Source: Clostridia bacterium (GTDB taxonomy: Bacteria; Bacillota; Clostridia; Lachnospirales; Anaerotignaceae). From it: a DNA stretch of 38,223 nucleotides. The stretch lies in contig CAJTDC010000023.1 of the NCBI GenBank assembly GCA_910575055.1, forward strand, positions 1 to 38,223, written 5' to 3'. Under the pieces are notes generated by a model. The model was not told the DNA's origin. It searched no databases and saw only the letters and a list, made by a program, of their open reading frames with translations. Position 1 is the first letter of the stretch; every line of letters begins with the position of its first letter. The position numbers were made by a program, and so were the translations under genes. Shown piece by piece: positions 32,632 through 38,223 of the stretch.

Positions 32632-32887
32632 GGCATGGACTGATGCGACATGGAAAGATTTTGAGTATTGGATGAAACAAGATAAAAAAACATTAAATCG
32701 CATTTTACAACTTTTAAAAGATATTGACAGAAATGGCTATGAAGGAATAGGAAAACCAGAAAGATTAAGTGGAGACTTTATCTCCCTATTGGAGTAGAAG
32801 AATAGATGATGTAAATCGTATTGTTTATCGCATTGAAATGATACAATAAAAATTGTACAATGTGGTTCGCATTATAGAGATAAATAA
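32624..32887 (+). pseudogene. YoeB-type toxin 2 with two compensating indels
   Basis: MIKAWTDATWKDFEYWMKQD, KKTLNRILQLLKDIDRNGYE, GIGKPERLSGDF is followed by one extra T (TTT near 32778-32780), which shifts the frame. In the corrected frame SPYWSRRIDDVNRIVYRIE follows. A missing A near 32836 then shifts back to give DTIKIVQCGSHYRDK and TAA 32885. As written, translation ends at TAG 32795 and loses the catalytic C-terminus. Confidence 0.85.
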
Positions 32888-32898
32888 ATTTTATTGTA

Positions 32899-32926
32899 GG
32901 GCTATCTTTTTTGGTAGTCCTTTTTT
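32899..32926 (+). terminator. Weak terminator
   Basis: GGGCTA pairs imperfectly with TAGTCC around a T-rich loop, followed by six T. Confidence 0.6.
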
Positions 32927-32953
32927 AATTTCCTCTAACGTTCTAAATCTCAT

Positions 32954-33040
32954 CTCTAACAAACCAAAAACCCCTTTGCCCTTAATATCACGACAGGGTG
33001 TGGGCGAAGCCCACTTTTTAGCATTCTGCCCTATCCTGCA
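32954..33040 (+). repeat. Structured interspersed repeat, copy 3
   Basis: It starts TCTAACAAA and contains ATATCACGACAGGGTG, GTGGGC-GAA-GCCCAC and TGCCCTATCCTGCA. It lies about 750 bp from copy 2 in the same orientation. Confidence 0.85.
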
Positions 33041-33097
33041 GTACTCATACAAAAATCATTTACTCTATATTACACAGTTGAAAGGAGTACAACTCTA

Positions 33098-33235
33098 ATG
33101 AATAAAAGATTCTTAGCTAAAATCATTTTTACTTCTATTGTAATGTTTGCTGTATCTTCATTCACAACTTATCTAATAAGTAATTTTGTACTGAAGGTCG
33201 AAACCTCTAATAAGACCATAATAATGAAGACTTAA
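33098..33235 (+). CDS. 45-aa single-span membrane peptide
   Basis: ATG 33098 follows GAAAGGAG. The 45-residue product is MNKRFLAKIIFTSIVMFAVS, then SFTTYLISNFVLKVE and a short polar tail: one membrane segment with a basic N-terminus. It may be complete or the N-terminus of a truncated exported protein. No family recognised. Confidence 0.45.
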   Translation: MNKRFLAKIIFTSIVMFAVSSFTTYLISNFVLKVETSNKTIIMKT

Positions 33236-33253
33236 AAACATTCATGCAGAATC

Positions 33254-33310
33254 TTGACACTATCCTTAAATTATAGTACAATTATTTGTACAATATATCG
33301 TACAAATAAT
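33254..33310 (+). promoter_or_regulatory. Promoter and perfect-palindrome operator of TA locus 3
   Basis: TTGACA (33254-33259), 17 bp, TACAAT (33277-33282). Overlapping its start region is an 11-bp perfect inverted repeat ATTATTTGTAC (33281-33291) / GTACAAATAAT (33300-33310). The TGTACA core resembles the hexamer in the known yefM-yoeB operator of E. coli. Confidence 0.88.
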
Positions 33311-33330
33311 TCATTGCAAGGAGTGATTCT

Positions 33331-33585
33331 ATGTTAGCTGTTAATTATTCAACTATAAGAAATAATCTAAAAACCTACTGTGATAAAGCAACAGATAATG
33401 GAGAGACAGTCATTGTTACACGTAAAGGAGAAAAAAATGTAGTAATACTTAGTCTTGAAAAATATAACCAAATAATGAAAGCTGCTAGAAATGCAGAATA
33501 TCTTTCTATGATTGACAGAGGTATTGAACAACTAGAAAGTGGTAAAGGACAGCAGCATGAATTGATAGAGGTGGATGATGAATAA
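33331..33585 (+). CDS. YefM-family antitoxin 2
   Basis: MLAVNYSTIRNNLKTYCDKA, ETVIVTRKGEKNVVILSLEK, YNQIM is a textbook YefM, 84 aa. It ends with an 8-bp overlap to the toxin frame at 33578. Intact; the palindrome upstream should be its own operator. Confidence 0.92.
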   Translation: MLAVNYSTIRNNLKTYCDKATDNGETVIVTRKGEKNVVILSLEKYNQIMKAARNAEYLSMIDRGIEQLESGKGQQHELIEVDDE

Positions 33586-33835
33586 ATTATGGTCAGATCG
33601 TGCATGAGATGATTACCTTTATTGGCAACAAAATAAAAAAGTTGTTGCTAAAATAAATGAACTTGTAAAAGACATCGAAAGAAATGGCTTATCTAAAGGG
33701 ATTGGCAAACCAGAACCATTACATTACAGAAAAGCTTGGAGCAGAAGAATTGATCATGAAAATAGATTAATCTACAATATTGATGAACATGGTAACTTAT
33801 GGATAATAGCTTGTAAGGGGCACTATGAATATTAG
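33578..33835 (+). pseudogene. YoeB-type toxin 3 with in-frame TGA
   Basis: MNKLWSDRA is followed by TGA at codon 10 (33605) and then DDYLYWQQNKKVVAKINELV, GIGKPEPLHYRKAWSRRIDH, ENRLIYNIDE, IIACKGHYEY. The stop replaces the Trp of AWDDYLYW, a single G-to-A change from TGG. All catalytic C-terminal positions are intact. Confidence 0.9.
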
Positions 33836-33873
33836 AACGGGAGTACAAAATTAAGTACTCCCGTTCTTTTTTT
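33835..33873 (+). terminator. Rho-independent terminator
   Basis: GAACGGGAGTAC pairs perfectly over 12 bp with GTACTCCCGTTC, followed by seven T. Confidence 0.93.
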
Positions 33874-33950
33874 ATACCTAAACTTAGCATTTCTTATCAT
33901 CCTTTGTCTATTAAATAATGAAAACAATTTTTATGAAAGGATGATTCCTA

Positions 33951-34226
33951 ATGAGAGATTACAATTATGATTTAATGGCAAGCTGTGTTGATGGTAACCT
34001 GCAAGGTGTGAAAGACTCCCTCGCTCATGGTGCTGCTATCAACAGCACAGATCAACATGGACACACACCTCTTATGTTTGCTCTAAAGAATAATAAGCAA
34101 CACATCGTTGATTATTTATTATCTCAAGGAGCAGATACTACTCCAGTTGCACAAGATGGTTTTTCTGCACAAGAGTATCTTCCTAAAAAACCATCTCCAA
34201 CTTCAAGCAAACCTCTAGCTATCTAG
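33951..34226 (+). CDS. Small ankyrin-repeat protein
   Basis: This 91-aa protein holds about two ankyrin repeats: DLMASCVDGNLQGVKDSLAH with GAAIN, then DQHGHTPLMFALKNNKQHIV with DYLLSQGADTT, followed by a Pro/Ser-rich tail. It is probably a protein-binding module. There is no signal peptide. RBS AAAGGATG. Confidence 0.82.
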   Translation: MRDYNYDLMASCVDGNLQGVKDSLAHGAAINSTDQHGHTPLMFALKNNKQHIVDYLLSQGADTTPVAQDGFSAQEYLPKKPSPTSSKPLAI

Positions 34227-34256
34227 CTAGAATGTCATTAAACTAACACTTCTAAA

Positions 34257-34320
34257 GGGATACCCAAAAGCAGAACACCTAGTATTTCAAGGTGTTGTTC
34301 TAATGGGTATCCCTTTTTTT
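34257..34320 (+). terminator. Two-tier hairpin terminator
   Basis: The outer stem GGGATACCCA/TGGGTATCCC encloses an inner stem AACACCT/AGGTGTT, followed by seven T. Confidence 0.88.
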
Positions 34321-34408
34321 ATTTCTCCAAATATTTTCTAACAAAATTAAAATAAAGTCAATTCCATAAATTTATTGCATTATTGTATTTATTTAGACAA
34401 TCTAATAA

Positions 34409-34437
34409 GTGACATAGGAACAAATATGTAGTATACT
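34409..34437 (+). promoter_or_regulatory. Promoter of the PIN locus
   Basis: GTGACA (34409-34414), 17 bp, TATACT (34432-34437), 26 bp before the PIN gene. Confidence 0.65.
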
Positions 34438-34463
34438 AAAAATGAGAAACGAGGTTATGATAA

Positions 34464-34940
34464 ATGAATAAATTAAAAGTATATTTAGATACTTCTGTTA
34501 TTAGTCATCTTATGCAAGATGATGTTCCAGAGAAAATGGCAGACACAAAAAGATTATGGAAAATGTTTCGTGATAATAAATTTAATATTTATTTATCTAC
34601 AGTAACATTAGAAGAAATTGCAGAATGTCCCGAACCCAAGAAAACGCATCTTATTGAGTATTTAAGACAAATACATTTCACAGTTTTAGATGTTACTGAA
34701 GAAACATTACTTGTTGCACAACAGCTTATTGATTTAGGTATATTGACCAAGAAAAGTTTTGATGATTGTCAGCATATTAGTATTGCTGTAGTGAATGAAT
34801 GTGATTGCATCATCTCATGGAATTTCAAACACATTGTTAATATCAAAACGATACGTGGAGTACGAGCAATAACAAATTTGAAGGGTTATAAACAGATTGA
34901 TATTTTAAGTCCATCTGTTTTATTAGAGAGTGAGGTGTAA
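34464..34940 (+). CDS. PIN-domain toxin-like nuclease
   Basis: KVYLDTSVISHL supplies the first catalytic Asp (D9). E50 in VTLEEIAE and D101 in SFDDCQHISIA supply the second and third acidic positions, and CIISWNFKHI is the usual last strand. The 158-aa size fits VapC-like PIN RNases. It overlaps no gene; a small 56-aa gene follows 2 bp later. No TCTAA word occurs in it, as for the other toxin-antitoxin modules. Confidence 0.87.
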   Translation: MNKLKVYLDTSVISHLMQDDVPEKMADTKRLWKMFRDNKFNIYLSTVTLEEIAECPEPKKTHLIEYLRQIHFTVLDVTEETLLVAQQLIDLGILTKKSFDDCQHISIAVVNECDCIISWNFKHIVNIKTIRGVRAITNLKGYKQIDILSPSVLLESEV

Positions 34941-34942
34941 TT

Positions 34943-35113
34943 ATGAATAAGCCGATTTTAAGTTTAAACTTTACAATTGATGACATTCATAAATTAAGAG
35001 AATATAATTATGAAGTAACAAAAGAAATGTCGAATGAAGAAAAGCTGAAATATTACAATGATAAAGGTAAAGCACTTTTAAAAGAGTTATGTGAAATAGA
35101 AACACCTATATAA
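34943..35113 (+). CDS. Small antitoxin-like partner of the PIN protein
   Basis: This 56-codon frame begins 2 bp after the PIN stop (RBS GAGGTG in the PIN gene end): MNKPILSLNFTIDDIHKLRE and YNYEVTKEMSNEEKLKYYND. The toxin-first order and the D-D-I-H-K-L-R-E helix are typical of small proteins encoded next to this PIN subgroup. The antitoxin role is inferred from context. Confidence 0.75.
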   Translation: MNKPILSLNFTIDDIHKLREYNYEVTKEMSNEEKLKYYNDKGKALLKELCEIETPI

Positions 35114-35119
35114 ATCTCT

Positions 35120-35160
35120 AAAGAGAGAGTATCCCTTATTTGGGCTATTCTCTCTTTTTT
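35120..35160 (+). terminator. Rho-independent terminator
   Basis: AGAGAGAGTA pairs with TATTCTCTCT, with inner CCC/GGG, followed by seven T. Confidence 0.82.
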
Positions 35161-35243
35161 TATTTCCCCAAACATTTCATCTCTGGCACAAAATTTCCTC
35201 TCTAACAGGTATTCCTCTAAAAAGCTAAACAGGAGGAATTATT

Positions 35244-35972
35244 ATGAGAACAACAAAACTTAGTATCAATATAAACCTTGAGCTTTTCCTAGCCCAAGGT
35301 TCTTTTCTGGCTTTACACAACTACACCAGACATAAAACAATCATAGGGGATTCTAACATTCCTTACCATAACTTTCAAGCTATCCTTGATAATTATTTTG
35401 ACCCTGACGAACGTGACCTGTGCCTAGACATCTTTTTTTTAGGAAATCTCTATTGTGCTGCTTGCAAAGCAAAAGTACCTATTGATAGCCTTCTCTCTAA
35501 CAAGAAGAAGTTGTCACAGTTTTTCCATAAAGTCAGTCCAAATACCTTACCAAAAGATTACAGCTTTGGTACTTCTAACATCGACTTTACGGTAGAACTG
35601 GAACAAGCAAACTCATCAATCAGAACACAATACTTTCCTCTAAAAGGACATTCTAACAAGAAGAATTTTATCGCTGGCAGGCTTGCAATCGATAGCACCT
35701 CCGTTTCCTTTCTAGATACCTCTAAAAATTGCTATACATTAAAGCCATCTAGAAATCTTTTTAAAACACTATTCTATGCAGATAACGAAAGTAAAAAATA
35801 CTTGATGGCAAGTTTAGCTTGGATATTGTTAGTAAAACAAGGATTCAGCACCTATCCTGGCAGAGATTTTTTTCAATATCATCTTCCTAAAGAGGGAGCA
35901 AACTACAAAATTGATCGAATCAGAGTTGTCGGAACTTATACTCTAACAAGTGCAATTTTGATGGCTATCTAA
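35244..35972 (+). CDS. Hypothetical protein, 242 aa
   Basis: Not recognised. A beta-rich start (TTKLSININLELFLAQGSFL) is followed by an acidic D-P-D-E-R-D-L-C helix and a C-terminal MASLAWILLVKQGFSTYPGR. It has very many TCTAA words (about nine in 730 bp), so it belongs to the resident layer. RBS AGGAGG. Confidence 0.62.
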   Translation: MRTTKLSININLELFLAQGSFLALHNYTRHKTIIGDSNIPYHNFQAILDNYFDPDERDLCLDIFFLGNLYCAACKAKVPIDSLLSNKKKLSQFFHKVSPNTLPKDYSFGTSNIDFTVELEQANSSIRTQYFPLKGHSNKKNFIAGRLAIDSTSVSFLDTSKNCYTLKPSRNLFKTLFYADNESKKYLMASLAWILLVKQGFSTYPGRDFFQYHLPKEGANYKIDRIRVVGTYTLTSAILMAI

Positions 35973-36015
35973 CAAGAATATTTCTAACAATAAAACAAAA
36001 TTTAGAAATATAGTA

Positions 36016-36069
36016 TCTACAACAAAAGAAGTATATGATATAATTGATTCATATCATTACTCTAATGAT
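36016..36069 (+). promoter_or_regulatory. Promoter with paired palindromic operators, kinase operon
   Basis: TCTACA (36016-36021), 17 bp, TATAAT (36039-36044). Two overlapping inverted repeats lie on and after the -10 box: ATGATAT-9-ATATCAT (36035-36057) and ATCATTA-CTC-TAATGAT (36053-36069). They suggest negative autoregulation by an operon product. Confidence 0.72.
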
Positions 36070-36086
36070 ATTAGGAGGTGAAAACT

Positions 36087-36446
36087 ATGCATTGTGATGT
36101 TTTTTATAAAAAAGATTTAATATGCGAAATAGACGTTAATTTTGTAAAAGAAACAGTATCTTTTACAAATTATATTGATAAAATTCCTTTATTACCTTTT
36201 GGGACTTTAGAAAATGCTACTATTCAAGATTTTATGGATTTTGTTGAGGATAGAGTAATGCCTCAAAGCCGTTATAACTGTGAGGAGGTTTTAAAAGAAA
36301 TAAATTTACCTGTATATGACTCAATAGAAATTTTGAAATATAATCATGGATTGTGTACAGATGATGAGATTTGGATAAGATTTGATGGAGAGGAGGTTAA
36401 CTATGATGAAGAGATTAAACCTTTTTTCGACATCAGAAACCCATAA
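36087..36446 (+). CDS. Stand-alone kinase-partner domain protein 1
   Basis: The start is ATG 36087, after AGGAGG. The 119-aa protein holds FVEDRVMPQSRYNCEEVLKE and HGLCTDDEIWIRF (residues 52-99). This block is fused to the N-terminus of the kinase at 29030 and recurs in the protein at 37439. It overlaps the kinase gene by 44 bp. By analogy with HipS in HipBST it may be the controlling partner; that is inference. Confidence 0.75.
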   Translation: MHCDVFYKKDLICEIDVNFVKETVSFTNYIDKIPLLPFGTLENATIQDFMDFVEDRVMPQSRYNCEEVLKEINLPVYDSIEILKYNHGLCTDDEIWIRFDGEEVNYDEEIKPFFDIRNP

Positions 36447-37446
36447 GAATAGATTAACTACTAATCAACCTAAATACTTCGATGAAAACAATGATTTTAT
36501 AAAATATGATTATTTAGATTGCGAAATGCAATTAGTAGATATTACTGATATTCCTAGAAATAATAGGTTTTATAATGGAAATACAAAGAAATATGGTATA
36601 ACAATAAATGATAAAGATTATATCGTGAAATTTTCTAAAGACAATGATATGTCTGTATATTGTGAATACATTGCAAGTAACATAATACAATCAATAGGAA
36701 TATCTTGTCATACAGTTAAACTTGCAATTTTAAATGGTGTAATAGTAAATTTAATTGAAGATTTTACTTCAGGTACTCCTTATTCTTTACATTCTTATAA
36801 GGATACAAGACAAACCAGTGAGGATACAGAAATAGGAACAAAGGAATATGCTTATGATGATGTATTGTATTTAATTGATAAGCATTTAAAAATTTCTGAT
36901 ATAGAAATGGTAAGAACAAAACAAGCATTTTGGAGGATGTTTATTTGCGATGCAATGATAGGAAATAGAGACAGACATCAAGGAAATTGGGGTTATTTAA
37001 AATCAAATACTAATCAAGGCTATTTCTTTGCTCCTTTGTATGATAATGGGGCAGGGCTATTTCCTGGAGTAAACAAAGTAATACAGGAATACATTGATGC
37101 AGAAACAAGATATGAATTTTTGTACAACAGAATTTATATCTTTCCAGCTTCTTTGTTTAAAATAAAACGTCCTGATAGATTATACAGAAGTAATTATTAT
37201 GAAATGTTTGAAGATTTAAAAATAGATAAGATATTTGAGGATGAAGTAGTAAAATTCAGAAAAAACTTATCTTATCAAAAATTGTTTGAAATAGCACATA
37301 ATGTATGCTCAAATGTACCTTTACCTACAGAATATAGAAGGTTTTATATTGAAATAGTAACTTTAAGGTATATGTGTATTATTTTAAGAATGGAATTTAA
37401 GAAATCTTATCAATTATTAGAGGAGATGCTTACAAAGTATGAGTGA
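36403..37446 (+). CDS. HipA-like Ser/Thr kinase with split partner
   Basis: The start is ATG 36403, after AGGAGG at 36391-36396. The 347-aa protein carries K76 (DYIVKFSK), E88 (SVYCEYIAS), N188-R-D190-R-H with N195 (GNRDRHQGNWGYL) and D214 (APLYDNGAGLFP). All kinase positions are present. It lacks the fused N-terminal block of the 29030 kinase and is flanked on both sides by small proteins carrying it. Overlaps of 44 bp (upstream) and 8 bp (downstream) make the three genes one unit. It contains a single TCTAA word. Confidence 0.86.
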   Translation: MMKRLNLFSTSETHKNRLTTNQPKYFDENNDFIKYDYLDCEMQLVDITDIPRNNRFYNGNTKKYGITINDKDYIVKFSKDNDMSVYCEYIASNIIQSIGISCHTVKLAILNGVIVNLIEDFTSGTPYSLHSYKDTRQTSEDTEIGTKEYAYDDVLYLIDKHLKISDIEMVRTKQAFWRMFICDAMIGNRDRHQGNWGYLKSNTNQGYFFAPLYDNGAGLFPGVNKVIQEYIDAETRYEFLYNRIYIFPASLFKIKRPDRLYRSNYYEMFEDLKIDKIFEDEVVKFRKNLSYQKLFEIAHNVCSNVPLPTEYRRFYIEIVTLRYMCIILRMEFKKSYQLLEEMLTKYE

Positions 37447-37843
37447 GAAACCTAAAATAGTAAAACACGCAGGAAATACAAGAATACCATGTATTTGTCA
37501 AGTTAGAACAGCAAATATGATTTATAACGGATATGTCATAGGAACAATATCAGAAGAGCGAAATGACGCTGATGAATTTGATTGGGTCATTAAAATGGAT
37601 TGGGAAGAATGGGAGAAATCAGGTTCTCCTCAAGTGGCAGGCATCAATATGGATTTAAGATTAGATGAATATATCAGAACATATATTCCAGCATTTGTAG
37701 AGGAAAGAACTCTCCCAGATACAAGAGATGGATTGTGGGAAGAATTAGATAAATTGGGTCTGGATTGGAATGACAGATTTGAGTTTATGTGTAGAACACA
37801 TGGAATTTGCGGACCTAGCAAAATAACAGTCGAAAGACAATAA
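37439..37843 (+). CDS. Stand-alone kinase-partner domain protein 2
   Basis: This 134-aa protein has an acidic, Trp-rich N-terminal half (VIKMDWEEWEKSG). The C-terminal half, YIPAFVEERTLPDTRDGLWE, ELDKLGLD, RTHGICGPSKITV (about residues 82-131), parallels the block of the 36087 protein (FVExR, P, R, spacing to HG). It overlaps the kinase stop by 8 bp and ends the operon. It may be a second regulator or an antitoxin. Confidence 0.7.
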   Translation: MSEKPKIVKHAGNTRIPCICQVRTANMIYNGYVIGTISEERNDADEFDWVIKMDWEEWEKSGSPQVAGINMDLRLDEYIRTYIPAFVEERTLPDTRDGLWEELDKLGLDWNDRFEFMCRTHGICGPSKITVERQ

Positions 37844-37974
37844 TAATGCGAGCATTACTTAATTTCGTAATCACTCTATATCCTCTTCTATTTTAACATG
37901 ATAATTCTTTACCAGCAGAATTATCAACCAACTAAAAGTGCAATGCAATCAGATTACGATAATGCACACTCTAA

Positions 37975-38106
37975 AGGGACTGTTGCGGATCAGTTCCCTC
38001 TTTCCAAGCTAAAAATACTTGTGCAGAACTCTGTTTAATCTGACTGACATTGTGTTTAACTGCATTCATTTTCAAGGGACACCTAAAAGTAAGGTGTCCC
38101 TCTTTT
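37975..38106 (+). terminator. Two terminator hairpins after the kinase operon
   Basis: A bulged hairpin GGGACTG/CAGTTCCC lies at 37977-38001. A perfect 10-bp hairpin AGGGACACCT/AGGTGTCCCT at 38075-38101 is followed by CTTTTTT. I see no gene between 37844 and 38074. Confidence 0.85.
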
Positions 38107-38127
38107 TTGGTGCTTTAGCGTAATAAA

Positions 38128-38195
38128 ACCCCTAGTTCTACTAGGGGTAAGTAAAAAAACTTTAGTATATGAAATAAAGAACCTCCTGTTATAAT
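38128..38195 (+). other. Hairpin and -10 box at the right edge
   Basis: ACCCCTAG-TTCTA-CTAGGGGT forms an 8-bp hairpin (38128-38148) that could terminate transcription arriving from the right on the other strand, where T-rich sequence would follow. TATAAT at 38190-38195 without a clear -35 box may begin a transcript that leaves the window. Confidence 0.5.
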
Positions 38196-38223
38196 ATAAA
38201 TGAGGGTTTGGCAGCCGCATAGA

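Noticed and set aside
25570-32840. All frameshifts as sequencing errors
   Set aside because: The A-run at 25573 and the T/A indels of toxin 2 could be homopolymer errors, but the nonsense codons are substitutions and the kinase and phosphatase remnants have large deletions. Errors may explain some cases but not the pattern.
25193-33040. Short peptides read through the structured repeats (GVGEAHF-type)
   Set aside because: The frame happens to be open in the repeat, but start codons differ, no RBS is conserved and the copies differ by indels; the hairpin is the conserved feature.
28011-33835. Alternative genetic code (TAG or TGA or TAA read as sense)
   Set aside because: TAA, TAG and TGA all end clearly bounded genes in the window, and the interruptions use all three stops, so no single reassignment explains them. 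Local mutation is simpler.
200-36640. TCTAACAA words as integron attC sites
   Set aside because: TCTAAC resembles the RYYYAAC end of attC, but the partner GTTRRRY is not found at a regular distance, the words also occur inside genes, and no integron integrase is present.
1-38223. CRISPR array, tRNA or rRNA genes
   Set aside because: No regularly spaced identical repeats, no cloverleaf or rRNA-like segments were seen on either strand.

Overview
The window is AT-rich accessory DNA from a low-GC Gram-positive bacterium, most likely a gut Firmicute. The ribosome binding sites are canonical AGGAGG, the promoters are sigma-A-like (TTGACA or variants, 17 bp, TACAAT/TATAAT), and several conserved hypothetical families are ones I associate with gut Clostridia/Erysipelotrichia plasmids, integrative elements and phages. 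Every gene I accept is on the + strand. I see no replication, conjugation, phage-structural, tRNA, rRNA or CRISPR feature, so whether this is a megaplasmid, an integrative element or a large phage cannot be decided from the window.

Layout. 0.1-3.1 kb: Panacea/GepA-like protein, broken histidine phosphatase, HAD 5'-nucleotidase, MATE-like transporter. 3.1-4.84 kb: a compact three-gene unknown cassette (3154-4785) between two 46-bp direct repeats, one of which is the 3' end of the transporter gene. 5.0-7.1 kb: a 28-aa peptide, a secreted protein interrupted by an in-frame TAA, and a membrane-anchored protein. 7.3-10.0 kb: two YubB-ferredoxin-like paralogues, a membrane protein and a DUF7666-like protein. 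10.1-13.5 kb: hypothetical genes and a StiP/PELOTA-type phosphoribosyltransferase-like protein. 13.5-14.5 kb: Fic protein with a frameshifted small partner. 14.5-18.7 kb: a run with two proteins sharing the N-terminal signature FVTNSSSSSFI, a STAS-like protein and a radical SAM/SPASM enzyme. 18.8-23.5 kb: two AAA/DUF4143-type ATPases, a dNMP-kinase-like protein and a PARG-like macrodomain protein. 23.6-25.2 kb: HipA-like kinase locus with a decayed kinase copy. 25.2-29 kb: broken DUF5131 gene, AIM24 protein, a paralogue of the 3.1-kb cassette gene paired with a HEPN protein, nonsense-interrupted Rpn-type nuclease. 29-30.4 kb: second HipA-like kinase with an interrupted partner. 30.4-35.1 kb: three antitoxin/YoeB-type loci in which all three toxins are broken, a second STAS-like gene, an ankyrin protein and a PIN-toxin pair. 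35.2-37.9 kb: hypothetical gene, then a three-gene HipA-like kinase operon.

How it works together. Most genes are single-ORF modules ending in a hairpin plus U-tract that is followed within about 5-25 nt by the next ribosome binding site, leaving no room for a promoter. Transcription must therefore read through these hairpins or be attenuated by them. A second layer of cassettes (toxin-antitoxin, HipA-like kinases, the 3.1-kb cassette) carries its own promoters and operators. The two layers differ in a DNA word: TCTAA, often extended to TCTAA(C/A)(A/G)AG, is common on the + strand across reading frames and intergenic DNA of the resident genes and rare in the cassettes. The most interesting candidates for undescribed biology are the repeat-flanked 3.1-kb cassette and its HEPN-linked relative, the split/fused HipA-like kinase modules, the FVTNSSSSSFI proteins next to the radical SAM enzyme, and the TCTAA word.
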